Source: an uncultured Methylococcaceae bacterium (GTDB lineage Bacteria; Pseudomonadota; Gammaproteobacteria; Methylococcales; Methylomonadaceae). From it: a stretch of DNA of 38,048 nucleotides. A model generated the notes under the pieces. That model saw nothing but the letters and a program-made list of their open reading frames with translations, did not search any database and was not told where the DNA came from. The DNA is taken from the NCBI GenBank assembly GCA_903934035.1, contig CAIZMK010000252.1:1-38048 (forward strand), given 5' to 3'. This document shows, piece after piece, positions 27,672-37,067 of the stretch (position 1 is its first letter; each line of letters begins with the position of its first letter). The position numbers were made by a program, and so were the translations under genes.

Positions 27672-28680
27672 ACCAAAACTTTAAGGCTGTTTGATAGTTG
27701 TCATGCTTTTGTTGTGGCGTAAGCGGCGTCCATTTTTCTGGATACAAAAGGCTGCGATGTAAAAAATCAAATAAAGCGAAGTGGCGTCTAAAGATACGTT
27801 GTTGACGATGAGGTAACAGCGGGTGAAATAAGCCGTAGCGTGAAAATAAATGTAAAGGGCTTTTTCGCAGCCACAGCCATGAACCCATTTCTAAGGTCAA
27901 TGGCAAAAACACCCGTTCATTTTTTTCTTGTAATATAAATTCATTGAATAAAAAGTCCCATAAATCACCATTGATCATATATTCATTAGAAGTCGGTTCT
28001 ATTTTATAAATATGATGTTTATAGCAAAGATCTAGCTGAGCTTTTAATGCATAGATTTCCGCAAGAAAGGCAAAGGGAGTTTTTGACGAAGCGTAGGGAA
28101 ACCATAGACGATCATTAAGTCCAAAGCCTGAATGTAAGTCGAAAGCAATAGAGAGTGGCGCATTAAAAAGATGCTCTTCAACTACGCGACAGACTGCTAG
28201 CGCTTCTTTTTCCATATTAAGTGGATCGCCACGATACCAAGGTAAATGCGGTGATAGTTGCTGGCCACTAAAAATTCGAGTAACGCCTTCTCCTTCGATG
28301 GGCGCATTGCGCATGAGATCAACGCCGTTTCCATTGCAACGAGTACCCATGTAGACACCCACTGGATTGACGATGGGAACAAAAATCAAACGAGAGTTTT
28401 CTAATCTAGCAAGGAATTCCTTATCCCAGTCTAATAAATGACTAATCGTTTCTAAAAAAGACAATATGACCTGAGAGCCAATTTTTTCTAATCCATGCAC
28501 ACCACCAAAAAAAGCTAAGACGGGCACATCGGGACGGTCAGAACCTAAGGTAATGCAATGTATAGGAAACTCATGCCCTCTAAAAACGATGCGTTCAATA
28601 ATGGTCGTTTGGGCTCGATCACCTAATTGTTCGATGATGCTTTCTAATTGTTGTAGCTCAGGAAACTTAATAGTAGCCAT
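27664..28680 (-). CDS. M14 family zinc carboxypeptidase-like protein
   Basis: A 338-residue cytoplasmic protein with the M14 active-site layout: His62-x-x-Glu65 in GGVHGLEKIG and His183 in FDLHSGFG as zinc ligands; Arg124 in GVDLMRN for substrate carboxylate; and Glu264 in LTLEMGS as general base. No signal peptide is visible, which differs from secreted digestive carboxypeptidases and resembles succinylglutamate-desuccinylase or AGBL-type members. The following hydrolase gene overlaps by eight bases. Likely substrates are peptides or N-acyl amino acids, which is inference. The start ATG at 28680 gives a compact N-terminus. Confidence 0.87.
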   Translation of the reverse strand: MATIKFPELQQLESIIEQLGDRAQTTIIERIVFRGHEFPIHCITLGSDRPDVPVLAFFGGVHGLEKIGSQVILSFLETISHLLDWDKEFLARLENSRLIFVPIVNPVGVYMGTRCNGNGVDLMRNAPIEGEGVTRIFSGQQLSPHLPWYRGDPLNMEKEALAVCRVVEEHLFNAPLSIAFDLHSGFGLNDRLWFPYASSKTPFAFLAEIYALKAQLDLCYKHHIYKIEPTSNEYMINGDLWDFLFNEFILQEKNERVFLPLTLEMGSWLWLRKSPLHLFSRYGLFHPLLPHRQQRIFRRHFALFDFLHRSLLYPEKWTPLTPQQKHDNYQTALKFWYE

Positions 28681-28767
28681 AAAAACAAGTTATTTAAACA
28701 GGAGTCGAGTTCTGATTAGCGCTAATGAAATAGTAAGATTTAAGAGCGTAATCAGCGATTTGTTGGG

Positions 28768-30285
28768 TTAATCCTTTAGCAAAAGTTTTAGTGTTTCTTG
28801 GTTGTCTTGATGTTTGAAGTGTGAGAATTTAGCAGAAAAGTCGTCGCGTGCCTGAGTTCTTAGGGTGTCTAAATTTTGAATGAGTACGCCCATGGCAAGG
28901 AGGGTATTAGCCGGTACTTGATTGGCTAGCATTTCTTCGCTAAATTGTTTTAAAGTTGATTCTTGAATGGCATAGTCTTGAAAATCACCCAGAACTTCTT
29001 GCAAGCCTTTAAGATTTTTAATAAAGACTTTTATTTGTTGTTCAGGATAAAGATTTTGGAAAAACTCCATTAAATAACGTAACTTTTTACAAGACTTTCT
29101 AAGATCATGTAAGGTTTCTGCCGGTGAGTGTTCAGTGATCACGTCACCTTCTTGTATAACTCTCTTGAAATTTTTCCAAATACGTCGATCAGCAAGTTGT
29201 TTAATGCTCAGCTTAGCATTGGGCTCAACAGGCATCAGTGGTGCTTGTGCTTTGAGATACTGCTCCCATTCGGAGATGGTTGTTAGGTAGCGAGTAGAGC
29301 GTAATTTTATAGCGAGTTCTTTTTGAGCCTGGTTTTGCTTAAGCAGCAGAAAATCATAAAGTGGCAGTAAATCATCGCGCATCGATTCAGGCAGGCTATC
29401 TTTATAGTTTGCAAAATTAAGCAAATAAACATCTAAATCCCGAGTTGTACCGGTGACTTGACCTAACCAAGAAAAGAAATCGGTATAGTATTGGCTGGAG
29501 TTTTCAGGCAACAGGTTTTTAAGTTGGCTAAGACCTGCACGAGTTCTTCTAACGGCCACTCTAAAATCATGCAAAAACTCACTATCGATATTGGCAATAG
29601 TACCTTGTTCGTTATCTTTAATGGCTTTTAGTAAATGGCTATAGATATATTTAGTAGCAATATCAGCTCGCATATCAGGGTCTAGGTTGATATTTAACTT
29701 TGAGCTATAGTCATTGGGTTTACGGCCTTGCATGTGTAAAGCGGTTAGTAATAGCGGTTTGTGGTTGGGAACTAAACCAAAATCAGTAGTGAGTAGTTCA
29801 ACAATTTGTTCCGTGGCTTTATCGTATCCTTTGATAGGCAGTAAAATGATACGATTATCAAAAAGTTCGTGATCTTCTAAGATTAAACGTAAGATAATTT
29901 TTTCATCGCTGTTAAGAATATTGAGGCTATAGGTTTCGAAATCTAAATTACAGACTGCGATGAGTGCTCGACAATCTAATAAGGGCTCGACAATTTGACG
30001 GACTTCTATTGAAGGTAATTGATGGCTAAAGTGAGGGACTTCATTTAAGTCAGCACTTGCCAAAATACCATCATCACCGAGGGTTCTTAAAATAAGGCTA
30101 GAATTTGTTTTTGAGCGATTAAATTCACAGCTGATACCCTTTGCATAAAGTCGCCAGTCAAAGCTGTCATAATATGTTTTTAACGAATATTGCTTAGAAA
30201 CCAACTGCACATTAGCCTTATCGCTAAGTTTGGCAATAAATTTCTTTGCACTTAAACTTGTTATAAAGTTAAATGATAAAGGCAT
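28768..30285 (-). CDS. CYTH-like/CHAD domain protein
   Basis: A 505-residue cytoplasmic protein. The C-terminal half (about residues 215-490) is a CHAD domain, a helical bundle with conserved basic residues and histidines that binds polyphosphate. The two duplicated signatures are LHDFRVAVRRTRAGLSQL and LHDLRKSCKKLRYLMEFF. The N-terminal part (about 1-200) looks like a degenerate CYTH triphosphate-tunnel domain, with YYDSFDWRLYAKGISCEF and LILRTL, but without a clear ExExK motif. It is divergent from sixA and close to the pst operon, which fits a phosphate or polyphosphate role. The promoter lies in the 156-base gap shared with sixA. Confidence 0.88.
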   Translation of the reverse strand: MPLSFNFITSLSAKKFIAKLSDKANVQLVSKQYSLKTYYDSFDWRLYAKGISCEFNRSKTNSSLILRTLGDDGILASADLNEVPHFSHQLPSIEVRQIVEPLLDCRALIAVCNLDFETYSLNILNSDEKIILRLILEDHELFDNRIILLPIKGYDKATEQIVELLTTDFGLVPNHKPLLLTALHMQGRKPNDYSSKLNINLDPDMRADIATKYIYSHLLKAIKDNEQGTIANIDSEFLHDFRVAVRRTRAGLSQLKNLLPENSSQYYTDFFSWLGQVTGTTRDLDVYLLNFANYKDSLPESMRDDLLPLYDFLLLKQNQAQKELAIKLRSTRYLTTISEWEQYLKAQAPLMPVEPNAKLSIKQLADRRIWKNFKRVIQEGDVITEHSPAETLHDLRKSCKKLRYLMEFFQNLYPEQQIKVFIKNLKGLQEVLGDFQDYAIQESTLKQFSEEMLANQVPANTLLAMGVLIQNLDTLRTQARDDFSAKFSHFKHQDNQETLKLLLKD

Positions 30286-30441
30286 ATTAAAGACGTTTGA
30301 GGGTTAGGGTAGGAATTGGGTAAAAGTATTATCCAGTTATATTAACAATGTCGTATTAACATTTAATGACAGTGTAACAATCAAGGGCTATCGTAACCTA
30401 GTTTTAATATTGCCTGCTTTTTAAATATATCGGTGATTAAT

Positions 30442-30966
30442 ATGAGTAAAGAATTATGTCTACTAAGACATGGAAAATCCGATCGCGATCTTGCGGTTGA
30501 TGACTTTGATAGACCTTTAAAAAAACGTGGCAAGGCTGCAGTTCAGCGCGTCGCTGAATGGATGCTACAACAGCATATATTGCCAGATTATCTTGTTAGT
30601 TCGCCAGCAAAGCGAGCGATCTCTACTGCAAATATTGCTCATAAAGCTTTATCGATCGAGGGTTTAGATATTAAGCAAGATAGACGCATGTATCAAGAAG
30701 GGCTTGAAGCTATTAAGGCGGTATTAGCTGATTGTCCAATCAATGCGACTAGAGTTTTACTGGTCGGTCATAATCCAGATTTGGAAGACTTGTTGGTTTA
30801 TTTGGTAGGTGCTACGCGCTTACCAGAAACCAATAAGTTATTACCCACATCGGCATTCGTCCGCTTGAAGATGCCTGAAGATTGGTTTGCTTTAGAGCCT
30901 GGTTGTGCACAATTGCTATCGCTTACTTATGCAAAGTCTTTATTGGATGAGGATAATTCAATCTAA
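30442..30966 (+). CDS. sixA: Phosphohistidine phosphatase SixA
   Basis: A 174-residue histidine phosphatase superfamily protein. The catalytic RHG motif is in LCLLRHGKSDRD near the N-terminus. The second catalytic histidine is in LLVGHNPDLEDLL. DDFDRPLKKRGK and LVSSPAKRAISTA are typical of SixA. SixA removes phosphate from histidine in HPt domains and in the nitrogen PTS protein NPr. A GTG at 30433 is in frame, but ATG 30442 is preferred because MSKELCLLRHG matches the family. Its position between a CHAD gene and pstS suggests, without proof, a link to phosphate signalling. Confidence 0.92.
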   Translation: MSKELCLLRHGKSDRDLAVDDFDRPLKKRGKAAVQRVAEWMLQQHILPDYLVSSPAKRAISTANIAHKALSIEGLDIKQDRRMYQEGLEAIKAVLADCPINATRVLLVGHNPDLEDLLVYLVGATRLPETNKLLPTSAFVRLKMPEDWFALEPGCAQLLSLTYAKSLLDEDNSI

Positions 30967-31007
30967 TCTTGTCGTAAGACTAGACATTAATTGATAAAAA
31001 AACAACA

Positions 31008-31065
31008 ATGTCATTACCTTGTAATATAACCTGCATATTCTTGTAATCTTAGAATTGAATAATAG
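31008..31065 (+). promoter_or_regulatory. Pho box (four half-sites) and promoter of pstSCAB-phoU
   Basis: Four PhoB half-sites are spaced exactly 11 bases apart: ATGTCAT (31008), TTGTAAT (31019), CCTGCAT (31030) and TTGTAAT (31041). Each is similar to CTGTCAT. An AATAAT (31058-31063) that may be the -10 element lies about seven bases beyond the last 11-mer, and no -35 element is needed at such promoters. This is about 40 bases upstream of pstS. Confidence 0.8.
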
Positions 31066-31092
31066 TCCCACAATAACCAACATAGAGATTTG

Positions 31093-32079
31093 ATGATGAA
31101 AATATCTTTTAAAACTAAATCGTTGATCGCAGCAATGGGTTTTGCTACATCAGCATTATTCAGCGTTTCGGTAAATGCAGTACAAACTGTTGATGCTGCG
31201 GTACCTGCTTATCAAAAAGCAAATGGTATCTCTGGTAACTTAACAAGTGTTGGTTCTGACACACTTGCTAACTTAATGACCTTATGGGCTGAAGAATTCA
31301 ACCGTGAATACCCTAACGTTAATATTCAAATTCAAGCAGCAGGTTCTTCTACTGCGCCACCAGCGTTAACAGAAGGCACTTCAAACATCGGCCCTATGAG
31401 CCGTGAAATGAAAGATGACGAATTAGCTGCTTTCGAAGATAAATATGGTTACAAACCAACTGCTATTCCTGTAGCGATTGATGCTTTGGCTGTTATGGTT
31501 AACAAAGACAACCCCATTAAAGGTTTAAGTATTCCACAAGTTGACGCGATTTTCTCAACGACTCGTAAATGTGGTCAAGCTGCAGATATTACTAATTGGG
31601 GTGAAGCGGGTGTGCCTGCATGGGCTTCTAAAAGTATCCAATTATACGGACGTAACTCTGTATCAGGTACTTATGGTTATTTTAAAGAACATGCTTTATG
31701 TAAAGGTGACTTTAAAAGTAACGTGAACGAACAGCCTGGTTCTGCTTCTGTGGTTCAATCAGTGACTTCTTCTGCTAACGGTATCGGTTATTCAGGCATG
31801 GGTTATTCAACTTCAGGCGTGAAAATGATCGGTTTAGCTAAAAAAGAAGGCCAACCATTTGTTGAAGCAACACCTGAAAATGCAATTAACGGTAGCTACC
31901 CATTAACACGTTATTTGTTCATTTATGTTAATAAAAAACCTAACACACCTTTGGCACCTTTAGAAAACGAATTCTTGAAAATGGTTTTATCTAAAATTGG
32001 TCAACAAGTTGTTATAAAAGATGGTTATATCCCATTACCAGCTAAAGTTGTTGATAAAGTTTTGACTACTCTTAAATAA
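31093..32079 (+). CDS. pstS: Phosphate ABC transporter substrate-binding protein PstS
   Basis: A periplasmic phosphate-binding protein of about 328 residues. The signal peptide runs through [21 protein letters not shown]. Phosphate-binding loops visible are [23 protein letters not shown] and [10 protein letters not shown], with IGPMSREM typical of the Pseudomonas-type PstS. Starts TTG 31090, ATG 31093 and ATG 31096 are adjacent; an AGAG at 31084-31087 is compatible with either ATG. It is the first gene of the pst operon. A terminator-like hairpin separates it from pstC by 202 bases, which would let pstS be made in excess, as periplasmic receptors usually are. Confidence 0.96.
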   Translation: MMKISFKTKSLIAAMGFATSALFSVSVNAVQTVDAAVPAYQKANGISGNLTSVGSDTLANLMTLWAEEFNREYPNVNIQIQAAGSSTAPPALTEGTSNIGPMSREMKDDELAAFEDKYGYKPTAIPVAIDALAVMVNKDNPIKGLSIPQVDAIFSTTRKCGQAADITNWGEAGVPAWASKSIQLYGRNSVSGTYGYFKEHALCKGDFKSNVNEQPGSASVVQSVTSSANGIGYSGMGYSTSGVKMIGLAKKEGQPFVEATPENAINGSYPLTRYLFIYVNKKPNTPLAPLENEFLKMVLSKIGQQVVIKDGYIPLPAKVVDKVLTTLK

Positions 32080-32196
32080 GACAGTCAGATCAGTAATTAT
32101 TCGTAATAGTAGTGGATGAAAATTAACAAGGAAGTTAGTCTGGTTAATGAATTATCCCCTCGACGATAGTCATCATTAATACTGACAATCAAATGG

Positions 32197-32239
32197 AAAG
32201 GGGTTGAAGTTCGAAATGTGAATTTCAGCCCTTTTTTTT
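32197..32239 (+). terminator. Terminator-like hairpin between pstS and pstC
   Basis: AAAGGGGTTGAA (32197-32208) pairs with TTCAGCCCTTT (32224-32234) with one bulged base, followed by a run of eight T residues. It lies about 120 bases after pstS. Partial termination here would raise pstS mRNA relative to pstCAB; full termination would require a separate pstC promoter. Confidence 0.8.
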
Positions 32240-32281
32240 GAGGTCGGTAATCATTGTCACAATTTAATTTATAAGCTGCTC

Positions 32282-34561
32282 ATGTCTGAAATAAACAATC
32301 AAACAAATTATTCCCCAGCTATAACAAAAACATCTGGTAGCGTTCATGAACGTTGGCGGTTAATAAAAGACAGCATAGCTCGCTATGGCGTAGTAATCGG
32401 TGGCTTGGGTGTTATCGTTGCTATTGCTTTGATCTTTTTCTATTTGTTATATGTGGTATTCCCTTTATTCCTTTCAGCAGATGCCGAATCGGTTAAGCAA
32501 TATGAAGTGCCCGAAGCCGGTTTAGGTAAAACCGTGTTGTTGGGCGTTGAAGAACAAAACGAAGTCGCTGTTAGATTTACTGATTCAGGACAAGTTATCT
32601 TCTTCGAAGTGTCTACTGGAAAAAACATTTCAACAGAAACTTTAAAGATACCTGAAGACGCACATATCGTGAGTTTTTCTCAAGGTAGTCCTAATAGTGA
32701 AGGTGCTGTTATTTATGGTTTATCGAATGGTAAAGCTATTATCGTTAAACATCAGTATAAAGTCACTTATGCGGATAAGATCAGAAAAATCAATCCAGTA
32801 TTAAGTTATCCGATGGGTGAAGAGCCATTAATCGTTGATGAAACAGGTGCTGCATTAGAAAAGATTGCCGTTAGAATAGGCGAAGGTGCTAGTACTATTA
32901 TAGTGCGTAGTGCAGATAAAATTCGCTTGGCGCATTTTGAAAAAGAAAAAACCTTGTTTGATGATGAGGCAACCGTTACTAGAACTGATTCAGTGCTAGA
33001 TTATTCAGCAAGCGAAGTCACCGATATTCTTATTGATAAAGAAGAACGTAATCTTTATTTATTAGGTAGTTCTGGACAACTCGCTTTGTTTGATATTATC
33101 GATAAAACAGCACCAACGCTTGTTAATGAGCAAAATATTCTTGAGCCTGGAGTTAAAGTTTCCAGCGCTGTATTTTTGAATGGTGATATCTCTTTGATGA
33201 TTGGCGACACCAGCGGTTTGGTTTCTCAATGGAGTAAAGTGAGAGATAAGCAAAATCGCTTCAGCATGCAAAAAACTAGAGTATTTAAAGTCTCTGATAA
33301 AGCGGTCATCGCTATTAACCCAGAACAACGTCGTAAAGGTTTTGTTACTTTAGATACAGATGGCATGATGGGTATTTATCATTCAACGTCTGAACGGGAA
33401 ATGATTAAAGAACGTATCAGTAATGCGCTTCCAATAAGTGCAGCTATTTCACCTAGAGCTAATACACTGCTAGTTCAATCAGACGATAATAAAATTAGTT
33501 ATTGGAAAGTTGATAACGAACATCCTGAAGTCTCTTTAAGTTCACTTTGGCAAGAAGTTTGGTACGAAAGCTATCCTAAGCCTGATTACATTTGGCAATC
33601 ATCATCTGCTAATAGTGATTTTGAGCCGAAATATAGTTTTACGCCTTTAGTGTTCGGTACATTGAAAGCGGCCTTTTATGCCATGCTGATGGCGATGCCT
33701 CTAGCGTTAATGGGTGCAATTTATACCGCTTATTTTATGACGCCCAAAATGCGTCAATACGTTAAACCATCTATTGAGCTAATGGGCGCATTACCTACTG
33801 TAATTTTGGGTTTTCTAGCTGGATTGTGGCTAGCTCCTTTTATAGAGGAACATTTGGCGGGTCTGTTTTCGTTGTTTATGATCATTCCTTTAGGCGTTAT
33901 GTTGTTTGCCTATGCTTGGCAATATTTACCAAAAGAACTGCAACAAAGCATTCCAGGTGGTTGGGAAGCGGCTTTACTCGTTCCAGTTATCATATTGAGT
34001 GCTTGGTTTGCATTTAGCGTAAGCGTGCCTTTAGAAGCTTTATTATTCAATGGTAGTTTACGTGAATGGTTTAAGAGCGAATTTGGCATAGGTTATGATC
34101 AACGTAATGCTTTGGTTGTTGGCATAGCGATGGGTTTTGCGGTGATTCCAACTATATTCTCTATTGCTGAAGATGCTATTTTTAGTGTGCCTAAGCATCT
34201 GACTGTTGGTTCATTGGCATTAGGTGCAACGCCATGGCAAACCATGACTAAGGTCGTATTATTAACAGCTAGTCCTGGTATTTTTTCAGCGGTAATGATC
34301 GGTCTAGGTCGTGCTGTTGGTGAAACTATGATTGTATTAATGGCAACGGGTAATACTCCAGTGATGGATATCAGTATCTTTCAAGGCTTAAGAACCTTGG
34401 CTGCTAATATTGCTGTAGAAATGCCTGAATCGGAAGTAGATAGTACTCATTACCGAGTGTTGTTTTTAGCAGCCTTGGTGTTGTTTGTATTTACGTTTGT
34501 TTTTAACACGTTGGCTGAGGTTATTCGTCAGCGCTTACGCGAAAAATATAGTTCATTATGA
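32282..34561 (+). CDS. pstC: Phosphate ABC transporter permease PstC, with large periplasmic domain
   Basis: A 759-residue permease, more than twice the length of E. coli PstC (319). The first membrane segment is at about residues 37-65 (VVIGGLGVIVAIALIFFYLL). Residues about 66-445 form a soluble domain with repeated beta-strand units (e.g. LYLLGSSGQLALFDI, NTLLVQSDDNKISYWKV), suggesting a beta-propeller in the periplasm. The canonical permease core follows, with FGTLKAAFYAMLMAMPLALM and the EAA-type loop [20 protein letters not shown]. Extended PstC proteins of this kind are known in Pseudomonas relatives. The stop overlaps the pstA start by four bases (ATGA). Confidence 0.94.
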   Translation: MSEINNQTNYSPAITKTSGSVHERWRLIKDSIARYGVVIGGLGVIVAIALIFFYLLYVVFPLFLSADAESVKQYEVPEAGLGKTVLLGVEEQNEVAVRFTDSGQVIFFEVSTGKNISTETLKIPEDAHIVSFSQGSPNSEGAVIYGLSNGKAIIVKHQYKVTYADKIRKINPVLSYPMGEEPLIVDETGAALEKIAVRIGEGASTIIVRSADKIRLAHFEKEKTLFDDEATVTRTDSVLDYSASEVTDILIDKEERNLYLLGSSGQLALFDIIDKTAPTLVNEQNILEPGVKVSSAVFLNGDISLMIGDTSGLVSQWSKVRDKQNRFSMQKTRVFKVSDKAVIAINPEQRRKGFVTLDTDGMMGIYHSTSEREMIKERISNALPISAAISPRANTLLVQSDDNKISYWKVDNEHPEVSLSSLWQEVWYESYPKPDYIWQSSSANSDFEPKYSFTPLVFGTLKAAFYAMLMAMPLALMGAIYTAYFMTPKMRQYVKPSIELMGALPTVILGFLAGLWLAPFIEEHLAGLFSLFMIIPLGVMLFAYAWQYLPKELQQSIPGGWEAALLVPVIILSAWFAFSVSVPLEALLFNGSLREWFKSEFGIGYDQRNALVVGIAMGFAVIPTIFSIAEDAIFSVPKHLTVGSLALGATPWQTMTKVVLLTASPGIFSAVMIGLGRAVGETMIVLMATGNTPVMDISIFQGLRTLAANIAVEMPESEVDSTHYRVLFLAALVLFVFTFVFNTLAEVIRQRLREKYSSL

Positions 34562-36213
34562 TTAGATTATGGTTTAAAAGCGGCACCCCTTGGATATGGC
34601 TGAATGCAGCAGCGGTCAGCTTAAGTCTTATCATGGTTGTTGGAGTCTTGGCTCTGGTAGTTGGACGTGGTGTAGGTCATTTTTGGCCACATCAAGTTCA
34701 CCAATTTAGTTATCAGGAACCCGATAAACAGCCTCAAGTGATTATTGGTGAAAAAGTAGAGACGAGCATTACACCCGCAGCGATGGCAAAAAGCACAGGC
34801 TTTGTCATGGCTGATAATGAAGATACTTTAGTTCAGTATTTAGTTAAAACCGGTAATAGAGATCTAACTGGCGCTGATTTTCGTTGGATACAAGAACGTA
34901 ATATTAAAGATCATACTCAACCTACTAACTTGATCGTGGTTGAGCGTCGTGAGTGGGGTAACTTTTATGGACAGTTACTCCAAGTAAAAGAAGCCGGGAA
35001 TGTTATTGCCAGCGGTGAACAAGCTTGGCCAGTATTACAGTCTAAAATTACTGAAACATTAGCAATATTTAAAGAAATTGCACACATTGAAAAGAAGGAA
35101 GTTGGAGCCATCAATTATGCTTTAGAACGTCTAAGGCTTAAACAAAGAAGACTTGAGCTGAAAAATTCTTTAGATGATGCGGCAAAACAAGAGATTGCTA
35201 CTGAAAAAACAGCTTTAGAAACTGAATACAAGCAATATCAAGCTACGTTGACAGGGCTTTATCAGAAGTTACGTACTGATAGCTTAGTAGCTAAAGCTGA
35301 AAACGGTGCTGAATTGGTTATACCGTTGGCGAAGGTCGTTAGAGTTTTTCAACCAAACAACATGAACGTGTTTGAAAAAGTCTTCCATTATGGAAATAAA
35401 GCGATTGAATTTTTAACGGATGAACCCCGTGAAGCCAATACTGAAGGCGGTATTTTTCCTGCAATCTTTGGTACTGTGATGATGGTTCTGATGATGTCGC
35501 TAATTGTGACTCCATTTGGTGTGATCGCGGCTGTATATTTACGTGAATATGCTAAACAAGGTTTCATTACTCGCTTAATTAGAATTGCAGTAAATAATTT
35601 AGCAGGTGTACCTTCGGTGGTTTATGGGGTATTTGGTTTAGGCTTCTTCGTTTATATTTTGGGAGGTAATATAGATCAACTATTTTTCCCAGAATCAGCG
35701 CCTGCGCCAGTATTTGGTACACCGGGTTTATTATGGGCTTCTATTACTTTGGCTTTGCTAACTTTACCTGTAGTTATTGTTTCTACAGAAGAAGGCTTAG
35801 CACGTATTCCAAGTTCCATTAGAGAAGGTAGTTTGGCATTAGGTGCAACTAAACTTGAAACTTTATGGTTGACAGTATTGCCGATGGCGAGTCCTGCCAT
35901 GATGACTGGTTTAATATTAGCGGTTGCTAGAGCGGCGGGTGAGGTAGCACCATTAATGTTAGTGGGTGTTGTTAAGTTAGCACCTACCTTACCGTTAGAT
36001 GGTAACTTTCCATTTTTGCATTTAGATAGAAAATTTATGCATCTTGGATTTCACATTTATGATGTTGGTTTTCAAAGCCCTAATGTTGAGGCGGCGAGAC
36101 CATTGGTTTATGCGACTGCATTATTACTAGTGTTGGTAATTATTGGCCTAAATTTGGCTGCGATTGTCATCAGAAATAATTTGCGGGAAAAATATCGGGC
36201 ACTAGAAGGTTAA
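34558..36213 (+). CDS. pstA: Phosphate ABC transporter permease PstA, with N-terminal extension
   Basis: A 551-residue permease, against about 296 in E. coli. A first membrane segment (residues about 14-38) is followed by a periplasmic region to about residue 300. That region includes a probable coiled coil at about 165-235 ([20 protein letters not shown]). The permease core begins near [20 protein letters not shown] and includes [20 protein letters not shown] and the EAA loop [20 protein letters not shown], which contacts PstB. Both permeases of this operon are extended. It overlaps pstC by four bases and ends four bases before pstB. Confidence 0.95.
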   Translation: MIRLWFKSGTPWIWLNAAAVSLSLIMVVGVLALVVGRGVGHFWPHQVHQFSYQEPDKQPQVIIGEKVETSITPAAMAKSTGFVMADNEDTLVQYLVKTGNRDLTGADFRWIQERNIKDHTQPTNLIVVERREWGNFYGQLLQVKEAGNVIASGEQAWPVLQSKITETLAIFKEIAHIEKKEVGAINYALERLRLKQRRLELKNSLDDAAKQEIATEKTALETEYKQYQATLTGLYQKLRTDSLVAKAENGAELVIPLAKVVRVFQPNNMNVFEKVFHYGNKAIEFLTDEPREANTEGGIFPAIFGTVMMVLMMSLIVTPFGVIAAVYLREYAKQGFITRLIRIAVNNLAGVPSVVYGVFGLGFFVYILGGNIDQLFFPESAPAPVFGTPGLLWASITLALLTLPVVIVSTEEGLARIPSSIREGSLALGATKLETLWLTVLPMASPAMMTGLILAVARAAGEVAPLMLVGVVKLAPTLPLDGNFPFLHLDRKFMHLGFHIYDVGFQSPNVEAARPLVYATALLLVLVIIGLNLAAIVIRNNLREKYRALEG

Positions 36214-36217
36214 ACAA

Positions 36218-37054
36218 ATGACAGCACAAAATGTAAGATCACATTCAATTGATATGAGCTCAGTTTTACGAGACAAGGATGCAACGCAACAGCAGCCTAG
36301 TGAAACCTGTATTAAAGTAGAAAACCTAAATCTGTTTTACGGTGAAAAACAGGCATTACATGGCATTAACATGGAAATGCAAAAGAAAAAAGTAACTGCT
36401 TATATCGGGCCTAGTGGTTGTGGTAAATCAACATTGTTACGTTGCATTAATCGTATGAACGATTTGGTTGATAGCGCTAGAATTGAAGGTAAAATTTTAG
36501 TTGACGGCGACAATATTTATGATAAATCTGTCAATGTTGCAGCCTTACGTAGACGCGTAGGTATGGTATTTCAAAAGCCAAATCCATTTCCAAAGTCTAT
36601 CTTTGAAAATGTTGCTTATGGCTTAAGAATTCAAGGTATCAACGATAAGCGTATTTTGGAAGAGACCGTTGAAAAAGCTTTGCGCGGTGCAGCATTATGG
36701 GACGAAATGAAAGATCGTCTAAATGACAATGCCTTAGGTATGTCAGGTGGTCAACAACAACGTTTAGTTATTGCTAGAGCCATTGCGATTGAGCCTGAAG
36801 TATTATTATTAGATGAACCTGCTTCAGCGTTGGATCCTATTTCAACACTAAAGGTTGAAGAGCTCATTAATGAACTTAAAGAAAAATATACCATCGTTAT
36901 CGTGACACATAATATGCAACAAGCGGCACGTGTATCTGATTACACTGCATTTATGTATATGGGTGAATTGATAGAGATTGGTACCACCAGTGAGTTATTT
37001 ACTAATCCTAGTAAAAAACAAACTGAAGACTACATTACCGGTCGATATGGCTAA
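36218..37054 (+). CDS. pstB: Phosphate ABC transporter ATPase PstB
   Basis: A 278-residue ABC ATPase energising phosphate import at the inner face of the membrane. Walker A is GPSGCGKST (64-72), the ABC signature is MSGGQQQR (175-182; Met where Leu is usual), Walker B is [13 protein letters not shown] with Asp199-Glu200, and the H-loop histidine is His231 (IVTHNMQQA). [13 protein letters not shown] (116-128) is characteristic of PstB. About 30 extra residues precede the ABC domain. It sits between pstA and phoU in the standard order. Confidence 0.97.
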   Translation: MTAQNVRSHSIDMSSVLRDKDATQQQPSETCIKVENLNLFYGEKQALHGINMEMQKKKVTAYIGPSGCGKSTLLRCINRMNDLVDSARIEGKILVDGDNIYDKSVNVAALRRRVGMVFQKPNPFPKSIFENVAYGLRIQGINDKRILEETVEKALRGAALWDEMKDRLNDNALGMSGGQQQRLVIARAIAIEPEVLLLDEPASALDPISTLKVEELINELKEKYTIVIVTHNMQQAARVSDYTAFMYMGELIEIGTTSELFTNPSKKQTEDYITGRYG

Positions 37055-37067
37055 TTAGGAGCAGACA

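Noticed and set aside
30366-30372. Perfect PhoB half-site CTGTCAT (minus strand) upstream of the CHAD gene
   Set aside because: No partner half-site is found 11 bases away on either side, so a Pho box cannot be supported.
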